From the NCBI GenBank assembly GCA_017445525.1, contig JAFSTZ010000134.1:1-7632 (forward strand): DNA of 7,632 bases, read 5' to 3'. This document shows positions 1 to 7,632 of the stretch, piece by piece. A program made the position numbers and the translations under genes. Under the pieces are notes generated by a model. It had not been told where the DNA came from. It searched no databases and worked only from the letters and a program-made list of their open reading frames with translations. How positions within the stretch are numbered: position 1 is the first letter of the stretch; each line of letters opens with the position of its first letter. The DNA is from Eubacterium sp. GTDB taxonomy: Bacteria; Bacillota; Clostridia; Lachnospirales; Lachnospiraceae.

Positions 1-2
1 AG

Positions 3-188
3 ATCGGTGTCTACAGCGGATGGGTTTCTGATGTGGCGAGCGGAGCCAAGGAAGCTATCACCGCATGGGATTGGACCGGGCTGGCGCTGATCTCTATCGT
101 GCTGCCGGCAGTTCTCACGCCGCTTATCTGCATGGCACTCAAGAAGATAGGCTGGATAAAAACAGGGGATTTAAAACTGACTGATTAG
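3..188 (+). CDS. C-terminal fragment of a membrane protein, possibly PTS_EIIC_2-type permease
   Basis: This is an open frame entering from the left edge (first complete codon at base 3) and ending at TAG 186-188, giving 61 residues with no start in view. One hydrophobic segment of about 20 residues (GLALISIVLPAVLTPLICM) is followed by a short basic, polar tail ending KTGDLKLTD. A last transmembrane helix of the type LPA(V/L)..., then a short K-rich tail with GWIK.GD(L/M)KL, resembles my recollection of the C-terminus of PTS_EIIC_2 family membrane proteins (putative sugar-type PTS IIC components). The assignment rests on this short tail only, so the family call is tentative; that it is the end of a polytopic membrane protein is better supported. 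No clear terminator hairpin follows it. Confidence 0.4.
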   Translation: MGVYSGWVSDVASGAKEAITAWDWTGLALISIVLPAVLTPLICMALKKIGWIKTGDLKLTD

Positions 189-217
189 TTTACGATGTGG
201 AGCGGCGATATTATGAT
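189..217 (+). promoter_or_regulatory. Possible sigma-A promoter for the EAL gene
   Basis: A -35-like TTTACG (189-194) and a -10-like TATGAT (212-217) are separated by 17 bp. The -35 box matches the consensus at 4 of 6 positions and the -10 box at 5 of 6. They lie directly after the stop of the upstream gene and about 35 bp before the start of the EAL gene. The match is moderate, and read-through from the upstream gene is an alternative. Confidence 0.35.
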
Positions 218-252
218 ATGCGGCTTCACTAAGCGTAAAAAAGGAGAGATAT

Positions 253-1911
253 ATGACCAGTATGTATGCTTCCGCCATCAACAGCTACATCTTTAAGATG
301 GCAAATATCCATGACGCTGACAGTATGGAGGCCAGGGAGGCTATGAGCGAACTGTGTGAGATGTTCGGCATCGCACATATCGAGCATGTTTTTTTTGAGA
401 CCATGCTTGACAGAAAGCTCAACAAAGGAAGCATATCCGTGATCTACAACAAGGGCAATTTCAATATAGACAGGGCGAGAAGTATCACGGATATGACCGA
501 CGTGGGCAACCCGGTTGTGTATACTGTTGTGCCTTATACCGATGTGCCCGAGTGGGACGATGATACTTATGAAAACATCAAAGCATTTATAAAAACAGTA
601 CATATATTTCGAGGCCGTATACGAACCATGCAGCTGGCTGAACAGTACATGTTTAGGGACAGTGAGCTGGGTGTATACAACCTTCAGTTTTTCCTGCGAT
701 GCGTGGGCAGGATGATAAGTGAAAACAAGGTCTCGGAGTACAATACATGCAGGTTTAATATGCAGAGATTTTCTTCGGTAAACCTGCAGCTCGGGAGGCG
801 CAAGGGTACGGAGCTTCTTCGTCGTTATATAAATATGCTGCAGACGAGGCTCGGGCAGGATGGATTTGTCTGTCGTCTGGGCGGAGACAACTTTGTTGTT
901 TTGTATAAAAAGGAGTACCAGGAAACAGTAGAGAGCCATGTAAGCGGAGTGGAGATCGTCTTTGATGAGTTTACCGGTGAGGCGATGATGCTTTCCGCTT
1001 ATGCCGGGTTCTACATGATCACGGCGGAGGATCGTACGCCGTCGGAGATCATGGATAATGTCAGTGCAGCTGCGGCAGAGGCAAAGTCTAACAGAGCGAA
1101 CCCCAGGGTTTTCTATAACGAAAAACTGGTCCATATGCAGGAACATAAAAAGCTGATAGAGTCGTTGTTTCCCGCAGCTATGGACAACGAGGAGTTCCTC
1201 GTATATTATCAGCCGAAGATAGATCTCCGGACATACGATCTGGTCGGCGCCGAGGCACTTTGCCGCTGGCGTCACGACGGCGAGATAATCCCGCCCGATT
1301 CATTTATACCGATACTCGAGCAGAGCACGGCTGTATGTAAGTTGGATTTTTATATGCTCGAGCATGTGTGCGCGGATATCAGGAACTGGATAGATGAGGG
1401 TCGTCAGATAGTAAAGGTCTCCGTCAATCTGTCCAGGCGTCATCTCGGCAGTTCGACACTTTTGGAGAGCATCTTGCGGATCATAGATCACTATGACATC
1501 CCGCACAAGTATATAGAGATAGAGCTTACGGAAACGACAACGGATGTGGATTTTACGGATCTGAAAGAGATAGTATCCGGATTGAAAAGGGCGGGGATCA
1601 GCACTTCGGTCGATGATTTCGGTGTGGGCTACTCGTCCATGAACCTTATCCGCGATCTGCCGTGGAATGTCTTAAAGATCGACAAAAGCTTTCTTCCTGA
1701 TGTCGACGAGTCGGATCCCAAGCATTTTACCATGCTGAAATACCTTATCGCGATGGCTCAGGAGATGGGGCTTGAGTGTATAGTCGAGGGAGTGGAGACA
1801 CAGGATCAGGTCAATCTTTTGAAAAAAGACGGATGCTACCTGGCGCAGGGATTTTTCTTTGATCGTCCTTTGCCGGTTGATGTTTTTGTGGAGAGACTGA
1901 AGAAAAAGTGA
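253..1911 (+). CDS. Cytoplasmic GGDEF-EAL protein, probable c-di-GMP phosphodiesterase
   Basis: The 552-residue product probably hydrolyses cyclic di-GMP to pGpG. No signal peptide or membrane segment is visible. Residues 1 to ~130 form an N-terminal region I do not recognise, possibly a GAF-like sensor. Residues ~135-290 are a degenerate GGDEF domain: the signature reads GGDNF (210-214), and the usual FD.D.F metal-site motif reads FNMQRF (168-173), so cyclase activity is unlikely. Residues ~300-550 are an EAL domain with the expected catalytic set: E334 (EAL 334-336), N392, E424 and E427 (ELTE), D454/D455, loop DFGVGYSS (455-462), K475, E512 and Q532. The start is supported by AAGGAG at 241-246, six bases before ATG. 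It precedes the ATP synthase operon on the same strand but is separated by a strong promoter, so a functional link is not shown. Confidence 0.9.
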   Translation: MTSMYASAINSYIFKMANIHDADSMEAREAMSELCEMFGIAHIEHVFFETMLDRKLNKGSISVIYNKGNFNIDRARSITDMTDVGNPVVYTVVPYTDVPEWDDDTYENIKAFIKTVHIFRGRIRTMQLAEQYMFRDSELGVYNLQFFLRCVGRMISENKVSEYNTCRFNMQRFSSVNLQLGRRKGTELLRRYINMLQTRLGQDGFVCRLGGDNFVVLYKKEYQETVESHVSGVEIVFDEFTGEAMMLSAYAGFYMITAEDRTPSEIMDNVSAAAAEAKSNRANPRVFYNEKLVHMQEHKKLIESLFPAAMDNEEFLVYYQPKIDLRTYDLVGAEALCRWRHDGEIIPPDSFIPILEQSTAVCKLDFYMLEHVCADIRNWIDEGRQIVKVSVNLSRRHLGSSTLLESILRIIDHYDIPHKYIEIELTETTTDVDFTDLKEIVSGLKRAGISTSVDDFGVGYSSMNLIRDLPWNVLKIDKSFLPDVDESDPKHFTMLKYLIAMAQEMGLECIVEGVETQDQVNLLKKDGCYLAQGFFFDRPLPVDVFVERLKKK

Positions 1912-1979
1912 TTTATCGTTGAAAAGCTAACGTTCAGCCGTGGATGGTAACTTTGAAAAAGATACTGCATAAATAATCG

Positions 1980-2008
1980 TTGATTTTCAAGGCAAAATGA
2001 TATATAAT
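1980..2008 (+). promoter_or_regulatory. Strong sigma-A promoter of the atp operon
   Basis: TTGATT (1980-1985) and a perfect TATAAT (2003-2008) are spaced by 17 bp. Transcription would begin near 2015, giving a leader of about 34 nt before the atpB start. No convincing intrinsic terminator was seen between the EAL gene stop (1911) and this promoter, so some read-through from upstream is possible. Confidence 0.75.
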
Positions 2009-2031
2009 GTATTTTGTGGTATTTTTTTGTC

Positions 2032-2044
2032 AGGAAAGGGGTGA
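2032..2044 (+). promoter_or_regulatory. Ribosome binding site that decides the atpB start
   Basis: AGGAAAGGGGTGA contains a near-consensus Shine-Dalgarno (AAGGGGTGA). It lies seven bases before an in-frame TTG at 2049 if measured from the end of GGGG at 2041. The only upstream in-frame ATG (2007) sits inside the -10 box, upstream of the predicted transcript start, so it cannot be used from this promoter. Confidence 0.7.
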
Positions 2045-2048
2045 TAGC

Positions 2049-2816
2049 TTGGGAGATCTGGCCGAGAAGCTCATAGAAGAGCTGCAGTGCGAAACTGTCT
2101 TTACGATCCCTATAGGCGGAGGCATAGAGGTAGCTGAGTCGGTAGTCGTTACCTGGATCATCATGGCCGTTCTGCTTATTTTTTGTTTTATCATGACGAG
2201 AGGTCTGAAGGTCAGAAACATATCCAGGAGACAGGCTGTTATCGAGACTATAGTCGTGAAGCTCACCGATATCACGAGAGGGATGGTCGGAGAGAGGGGC
2301 AAAGGTCTTACACCGTATCTGGTTACTATTCTTATGTACATCACACTGGCGAATATCTGCGGTATTTTCGGATTTAAATCACCGACGAAGGATCTGAATG
2401 TCACCATAGCTCTTGCATTGATGAGTATCGTGCTGGTGCAGGCTGCGGGGATACATTATCTGGGATTCAAGGGATGGCTGAAGAGATTTACACAGCCGAT
2501 AGCCGTGGTCACGCCGTTCAACATACTGGATCTTATCACCAGACCGCTTTCACTGTGTATGCGACTTTTCGGTAACGTGCTCGGAGCATTTGTTATCATG
2601 AAGCTGCTTGAGGCGGTTGTGCCGGTAGTGATACCTGCGGTGTTCAGTATTTATTTTGACCTGTTTGACGGGATACTGCAGGCCTATGTATTTGTATTCC
2701 TGACTTCGCTTTATATAAAAGAGGAGATCGAGGAGGAAGAGGAGGGTGAGAAAAAGAAAAAGACTCTCCGTGAAAAACTGGTTCCATTGCCGCCAAAGAA
2801 GCAGAATGCGGCATAA
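2049..2816 (+). CDS. atpB: F-type ATP synthase subunit a
   Basis: This integral membrane stator subunit forms the ion half-channels against the c-ring. Starting at TTG 2049 it has 255 residues. Hydrophobic segments lie at about 30-50, 88-108, 116-138, 174-200 and 201-223. The hallmark motif RPLSLCMRLFGN places the essential arginine at R172 (equivalent to E. coli aR210), and the last helix carries QAYVFVFLTSLYI with the conserved Q211. After the last helix the protein continues with a highly charged tail (about 224-255): an acidic run, then a lysine run, then a Pro/Lys-rich end. This is longer than the short C-terminus I expect in this family and should face the cytoplasm. It is the first gene of the operon; no atpI-like gene lies before it. 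An ATG at 2007 would give a longer frame but overlaps the promoter. Confidence 0.93.
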   Translation: MGDLAEKLIEELQCETVFTIPIGGGIEVAESVVVTWIIMAVLLIFCFIMTRGLKVRNISRRQAVIETIVVKLTDITRGMVGERGKGLTPYLVTILMYITLANICGIFGFKSPTKDLNVTIALALMSIVLVQAAGIHYLGFKGWLKRFTQPIAVVTPFNILDLITRPLSLCMRLFGNVLGAFVIMKLLEAVVPVVIPAVFSIYFDLFDGILQAYVFVFLTSLYIKEEIEEEEEGEKKKKTLREKLVPLPPKKQNAA

Positions 2817-2858
2817 CATAGTATTTATATAAGATAAATAAATTGGAGGTAGAAAACT

Positions 2859-3083
2859 ATGGGTACAATAGCAATCGGAGCAGCGTTGGCGGTATTCGGA
2901 GCCTGCATCGCAGGTCTCGGGATCGGTATCGCAACATCAAAGGCGGTGGAGGCTATCGCAAGACAGCCGGAGGCAGAGTCAAAGATCATGAAGAACCTCG
3001 TGCTTGGATGTGCGCTGGCTGAGGCGACGGCGATCTATTGTTTCGTTATAGCCCTGTTGATCATCATGATGCTCGGGCAGTAA
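2859..3083 (+). CDS. atpE: F-type ATP synthase subunit c (rotor ring)
   Basis: The 74-residue product is a two-helix hairpin that oligomerises into the proton-driven rotor ring. The polar loop is RQP (35-37), and the ion-binding carboxylate is E55 in LAEATAIY. Compared with the Na+-binding c subunit of Ilyobacter tartaricus, the Q32 position is I22 and the S66 position is A56, while T57 and Y60 are kept; losing Gln and Ser points to H+ rather than Na+ coupling. Length is normal for the family. A strong GGAGGT (2845-2850), eight bases before ATG and in an A/T-rich spacer, fits the high copy number of c per complex. Confidence 0.96.
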   Translation: MGTIAIGAALAVFGACIAGLGIGIATSKAVEAIARQPEAESKIMKNLVLGCALAEATAIYCFVIALLIIMMLGQ

Positions 3084-3093
3084 GGAGACGACT

Positions 3094-3156
3094 TTGTTAA
3101 ACGGCGATCCGTATGACGGAAGACCGGATGGATGCTTGGAAAGGCAGGAATTATAG
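3094..3156 (+). CDS. Possible 20-codon leader ORF between atpE and atpF (speculative)
   Basis: A good Shine-Dalgarno AAGGAG (3082-3087), overlapping the atpE stop, is followed six bases later by TTG 3094. That frame runs 20 codons and stops at TAG 3154-3156, one base before the preferred atpF ATG at 3158. The predicted peptide (LLNGDPYDGRPDGCLERQEL) resembles nothing I know. It could couple translation of atpE to atpF, or the site may be a relic. It is out of frame with atpF. Confidence 0.2.
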   Translation: MLNGDPYDGRPDGCLERQEL

Positions 3157-3157
3157 T

Positions 3158-3646
3158 ATGCTGCGGATTGATTTTAATCTGATTTTTACTGTTATAAATA
3201 TCCTGGTGCTTTTCGGCGGACTTTGGTTTGTTTTATTTAAGCCTGTGAGAAAGATACTCGATGAGAGACAGGCTGAGGCCGATCGTGAGTACGATGAGGC
3301 CAAACAGAAACAGGCTGAGGCCGATGCGGCAAAGAAGACTTATGATGAATCTATCGCCGGCATCGACGATGAGCGGAAGGAGATTCTTTCGGAGACCAGA
3401 AAGAAAGCGGATGCGGAGTATCAGCGCATCGTGGAATCTGCTTCGGAGCAGGCAAAGGATATCACGGACAGAGCTACTGTTGAGGCAGAGAATCAGAAAA
3501 AGAAGATACTGAAGAGTGCCGAGGAAGAGATAGCGGATATGGTTGTCACTGCTGCGGGTAAGGTAGCGGGAACCGCATCGGGAGCTGACTTCGACAGGTC
3601 TCTTTATGATGAATTTTTATCTAAAAAAACGGGGGATGAAGCATGA
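3158..3646 (+). CDS. atpF: F-type ATP synthase subunit b (peripheral stalk)
   Basis: The 162-residue stator protein links subunit a to delta on F1. An N-terminal membrane helix (about residues 6-27, NLIFTVINILVLFGGLWFVLF) is followed by the family motif KPVRKILDER and a long charged coiled coil to the end. The start at 3158 was chosen because MLRIDFNLIFTVIN matches the usual b N-terminus; AGGAA (3146-3150) lies seven bases before it. In-frame ATGs at 3113 and 3128 would add 15 or 10 residues but have no well-placed Shine-Dalgarno. A stop (TAA 3098-3100) bounds the frame upstream. The gene overlaps the next one by ATGA at 3643-3646, which suggests translational coupling. A 16-bp direct repeat in the coiled coil encodes QAEAD twice. 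Confidence 0.93.
   Translation: MLRIDFNLIFTVINILVLFGGLWFVLFKPVRKILDERQAEADREYDEAKQKQAEADAAKKTYDESIAGIDDERKEILSETRKKADAEYQRIVESASEQAKDITDRATVEAENQKKKILKSAEEEIADMVVTAAGKVAGTASGADFDRSLYDEFLSKKTGDEA
3268..3325 (+). repeat. 16-bp direct repeat pair inside atpF
   Basis: ACAGGCTGAGGCCGAT occurs at 3268-3283 and 3310-3325, offset by 42 bp or exactly 14 codons. Both copies are in the same frame and encode QAEAD, so the repeat keeps coiled-coil periodicity. It may be a small internal duplication or simple convergence in an E/A-rich helix. Confidence 0.5.
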
Positions 3647-5694
3647 CACAGTTGACGATTGATTATGCGTCGGAGCTGGTAAAGATCCCCGATGCCAGAG
3701 AAATGATCGCCGAGGCGCACGATATCTGTGAGGCTGTCCCGGCTGTATTTGAAGAGCTTTCTGATGATACCATACCCGTCAGTGTGAAGCATGTGGTGAT
3801 AGACCGCATCTTCCCGAAGGGCATCAGGAATTTCTTAAAAACCTTATGTGACAACAATCATTTTAAGCTGTTTGAGGAGATCCGCGAGGAGTTCAACAAT
3901 CAGTTGAAAGATCCGAAAGAGTTATACTCGACTGCGGAGCTTGTCTATGTGACGCCGCCTACAGATGAACAGCTGATCCAGATCAGGGATTTTCTCGGAC
4001 GTGAGTTCAACAACAAGGAAATGAAGCTCGAGATGAAGGAGGATAAATCTCTCAAGAGCGGATTTATCATCCGGGTCGGCTCCAAGGAATACGACTGGTC
4101 TGAGGCGGGACGTATCAAACAGTTGGAGGAGCGTCTGTCAAAAGCGGTTGGCGCTTCCAATTCGTTTTCTGAGGATAACATCATCTCGATACTCAGAACC
4201 ACTATCGAGGAGTTCGAGCTTACTGCTCAGGACAAGGAGATAGGTGTTGCAAGCTGGGTCGGAGACGGTATAGTCAGTGTTGACGGTATCGATCATGCCG
4301 ATTACGGTGAGATAGTTATCTTTGACTGTGGTGTCAAGGGCATGGTGCAGGATGTCCGCAGGGATGATATAGGTGTTATACTTTTCGGACGTGATACGGA
4401 GATACATGAGGGATCACGCGTTGCACGTACATCCAAGATGGCGGGTGTTCCCGTCGGCGAAGAGTTCTTGGGGAGAGTTGTTGACTCGCTCGGTGCTCCT
4501 CTGGACGGCGGACCGGATATCGTTACCGAGAACTATCGTCCCATAGAGATGCCGGCTCCCGGTATCGTGGATCGTAAGTCGGTTGCCGTTCCGATGGAGA
4601 CAGGTATACTATCCATCGACTCGATGTTCCCTATAGGAAGAGGACAGAGAGAGCTTATCATCGGCGACAGACAGACCGGTAAAACCTCCATCGCTATGGA
4701 TACCATCCTGAACCAGAAGGGTAAGGATACCATCTGTATATATGTTGCCATCGGACAGAAGGCATCTACGGTTGCCAAGCTGGTGGGTACGCTGAAGGCG
4801 GCAGGGTCTATGGATTATACCATAGTTGTTTCCGCATCAGCATCAGATCCCGCGCCTTTGCAGTATATGGCGCCTTACTCGGGTACTGCCATGGCAGAGT
4901 ACTTTATGTACCAGGGAAAGGACGTGTTGATAGTATACGATGACCTTTCAAAGCATGCGGTGGCGTACCGTGCTATCTCTTTGCTTCTTGAGAGATCACC
5001 CGGACGAGAGGCGTACCCGGGAGATGTTTTTTATCTCCACTCGAGACTGCTTGAGAGATCGGCGAGACTTTCACCCGAGGCGGGAGGAGGTTCCATCACG
5101 GCGCTTCCCATCATCGAGACGCAGGCGGGAGATGTATCCGCATATATACCGACCAACGTTATCTCTATCACGGATGGTCAGATCTATCTCGAGTCACATC
5201 TGTTCTTCTCGGGACAGCGTCCTGCGGTAAATGTCGGCCTGTCCGTATCGCGAGTGGGTGGTGCAGCTCAGAGAAAGGCGATGAAGAAGGCAGCGGGTTC
5301 CATCCGTATCGATCTGGCTCAGTACAGAGAGATGGAGGTGTTCACGCAGTTTTCGTCAGACCTTGATGATGTGACCAAAAAACAGCTGGCTCACGGACGC
5401 TCGCTTATGGAGCTTCTGAAGCAGCCGCTCGGACATCCGTTTTCCATGGCTGAGCAGGTTATCATACTGGTTGCTTCGACGACTTATGTGTTCAGCGAGA
5501 TACCGGTTGAGGATATACAGAGTTTCAGAAAGAGTCTTCTGGAGCACTTCCATTCCGAGCATGGAGATATCATAAACGAGTTGGATTCATACCTTGATCT
5601 GTCCGATGATCTCAGGCATAGGATCGAGGATGTGACCCGTGATTATAAAAAAGAAGTTTACAAAACAGAAGAGACAGAACCAACTGAGGAATGA
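3643..5694 (+). CDS. atpHA: ATP synthase delta-alpha fusion protein
   Basis: One 683-residue frame carries two subunits normally made separately. Residues 1 to ~170 are delta (OSCP family): an N-terminal helical domain, then the C-terminal signature KSLKSGFIIRVGSKEYDWSE and RIKQLEERL. Residues ~176-683 are a full-length alpha subunit beginning SEDNIISILRTTIEEFE, with beta-barrel motif VGDGIVSVDGI, Walker A GDRQTGKT (341-348), YDDLSKHAVAYR (432-443), the family signature PAVNVGLSVS (527-536) and the arginine that reaches the catalytic site, R537 in SRVGG. Only about ten residues (KAVGASNSFS) join them, and no stop, Shine-Dalgarno or ATG lies at the junction, so a simple frameshift artefact is unlikely. 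ATG 3643 overlaps the atpF stop and is preceded by GGGGGA. The alpha end has an acidic tail. A TTG at 4123 is a weak candidate for separate alpha synthesis. Confidence 0.93.
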   Translation: MTQLTIDYASELVKIPDAREMIAEAHDICEAVPAVFEELSDDTIPVSVKHVVIDRIFPKGIRNFLKTLCDNNHFKLFEEIREEFNNQLKDPKELYSTAELVYVTPPTDEQLIQIRDFLGREFNNKEMKLEMKEDKSLKSGFIIRVGSKEYDWSEAGRIKQLEERLSKAVGASNSFSEDNIISILRTTIEEFELTAQDKEIGVASWVGDGIVSVDGIDHADYGEIVIFDCGVKGMVQDVRRDDIGVILFGRDTEIHEGSRVARTSKMAGVPVGEEFLGRVVDSLGAPLDGGPDIVTENYRPIEMPAPGIVDRKSVAVPMETGILSIDSMFPIGRGQRELIIGDRQTGKTSIAMDTILNQKGKDTICIYVAIGQKASTVAKLVGTLKAAGSMDYTIVVSASASDPAPLQYMAPYSGTAMAEYFMYQGKDVLIVYDDLSKHAVAYRAISLLLERSPGREAYPGDVFYLHSRLLERSARLSPEAGGGSITALPIIETQAGDVSAYIPTNVISITDGQIYLESHLFFSGQRPAVNVGLSVSRVGGAAQRKAMKKAAGSIRIDLAQYREMEVFTQFSSDLDDVTKKQLAHGRSLMELLKQPLGHPFSMAEQVIILVASTTYVFSEIPVEDIQSFRKSLLEHFHSEHGDIINELDSYLDLSDDLRHRIEDVTRDYKKEVYKTEETEPTEE

Positions 5695-5709
5695 CCGTGA
5701 GGAGGGCTC

Positions 5710-7550
<1,841 letters not shown>

Positions 7551-7632
7551 GTCACATCAGTTCAGGATGTTTATGTACACGCCGATGACTTTACCGACAC
7601 GGCGCCTGCGACGACGTTCTCTCATCTAGATG
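7551..7632 (+). pseudogene. atpD: In-frame continuation of atpD beyond the stop, cut by the window edge
   Basis: Directly after TAA the same frame reads VTSVQDVYVHADDF, then TDTAPATTFSHLD, clearly the beta segment usually written [28 protein letters not shown]. There is no frameshift, only a stop where Ser is expected (TCA to TAA is one base). Several residues differ at positions that are nearly invariant in the family. This is either the rest of a nonsense-mutated gene or intact beta with base-call errors. Confidence 0.8.

Noticed and set aside
189..252. c-di-GMP riboswitch or other structured leader before the EAL gene
   Set aside because: The gap is only 64 bases and holds no recognisable aptamer motif; only a weak promoter and a ribosome site can be supported.
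229..1275. 348-residue open frame on the minus strand
   Set aside because: It lies wholly antisense to the well-supported GGDEF-EAL gene, has no family resemblance, and is explained by the codon bias of the + strand gene.
1912..1979. Intrinsic terminator after the EAL gene
   Set aside because: Short complementary stretches (TTGAAAA and TTTTCAA) exist but are far apart and A/T only; no G/C-rich stem with a following T-run was found.
2007..2048. Upstream ATG start for atpB adding 14 residues
   Set aside because: The ATG is part of the -10 region and lies upstream of the predicted transcript start; the Shine-Dalgarno fits TTG 2049.
3113..3157. Longer atpF starting at ATG 3113
   Set aside because: No Shine-Dalgarno at a usable distance, and the added residues do not resemble a b-subunit N-terminus; ATG 3158 does.

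Overview
The window looks like chromosomal DNA of a Clostridia-class Firmicute, most likely a Lachnospiraceae relative (Butyrivibrio/Roseburia-like). This is inferred from the Gram-positive Shine-Dalgarno sequences, the sigma-A promoter, the medium G+C and the style of the ATP synthase subunits; no rRNA marker is present. All genes lie on the + strand, and no mobile element, tRNA, rRNA or CRISPR array was seen.

Layout. Bases 3-188 hold the C-terminal end of a membrane protein, possibly a PTS_EIIC_2-type permease. Bases 253-1911 encode a soluble c-di-GMP protein with a degenerate GGDEF domain and an EAL phosphodiesterase domain that keeps its catalytic residues. A 137-bp gap with a near-consensus promoter (1980-2008) then leads into an F-type ATP synthase operon: atpB (a), atpE (c), atpF (b), a single delta-alpha fusion gene (atpHA), atpG (gamma) and atpD (beta). 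The window ends inside atpD, so atpC (epsilon) is expected beyond it.

Together the operon products form the membrane Fo motor (a, c-ring, b) and the F1 head (alpha, beta, gamma, delta). The c subunit keeps the ion-binding Glu but lacks the Gln and Ser of the Na+ site, so the enzyme is probably proton-coupled. Genes are tightly packed: atpF/atpHA and atpG/atpD overlap by ATGA, and atpHA/atpG are 15 bp apart.

The unusual points are these. Delta and alpha are one polypeptide of 683 residues with almost no linker, which conflicts with the usual 1 delta : 3 alpha ratio. Gamma carries a basic C-terminal extension beyond its usual end. Subunit a has a charged tail. atpD is interrupted by an in-frame TAA at a normally conserved Ser codon, and reading continues in the same frame with recognisable beta sequence. 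The last ~100 bases contain several departures from the beta consensus that can all be explained by C-to-A or G-to-T changes, which makes a sequencing or assembly-edge artefact a serious explanation for the stop.
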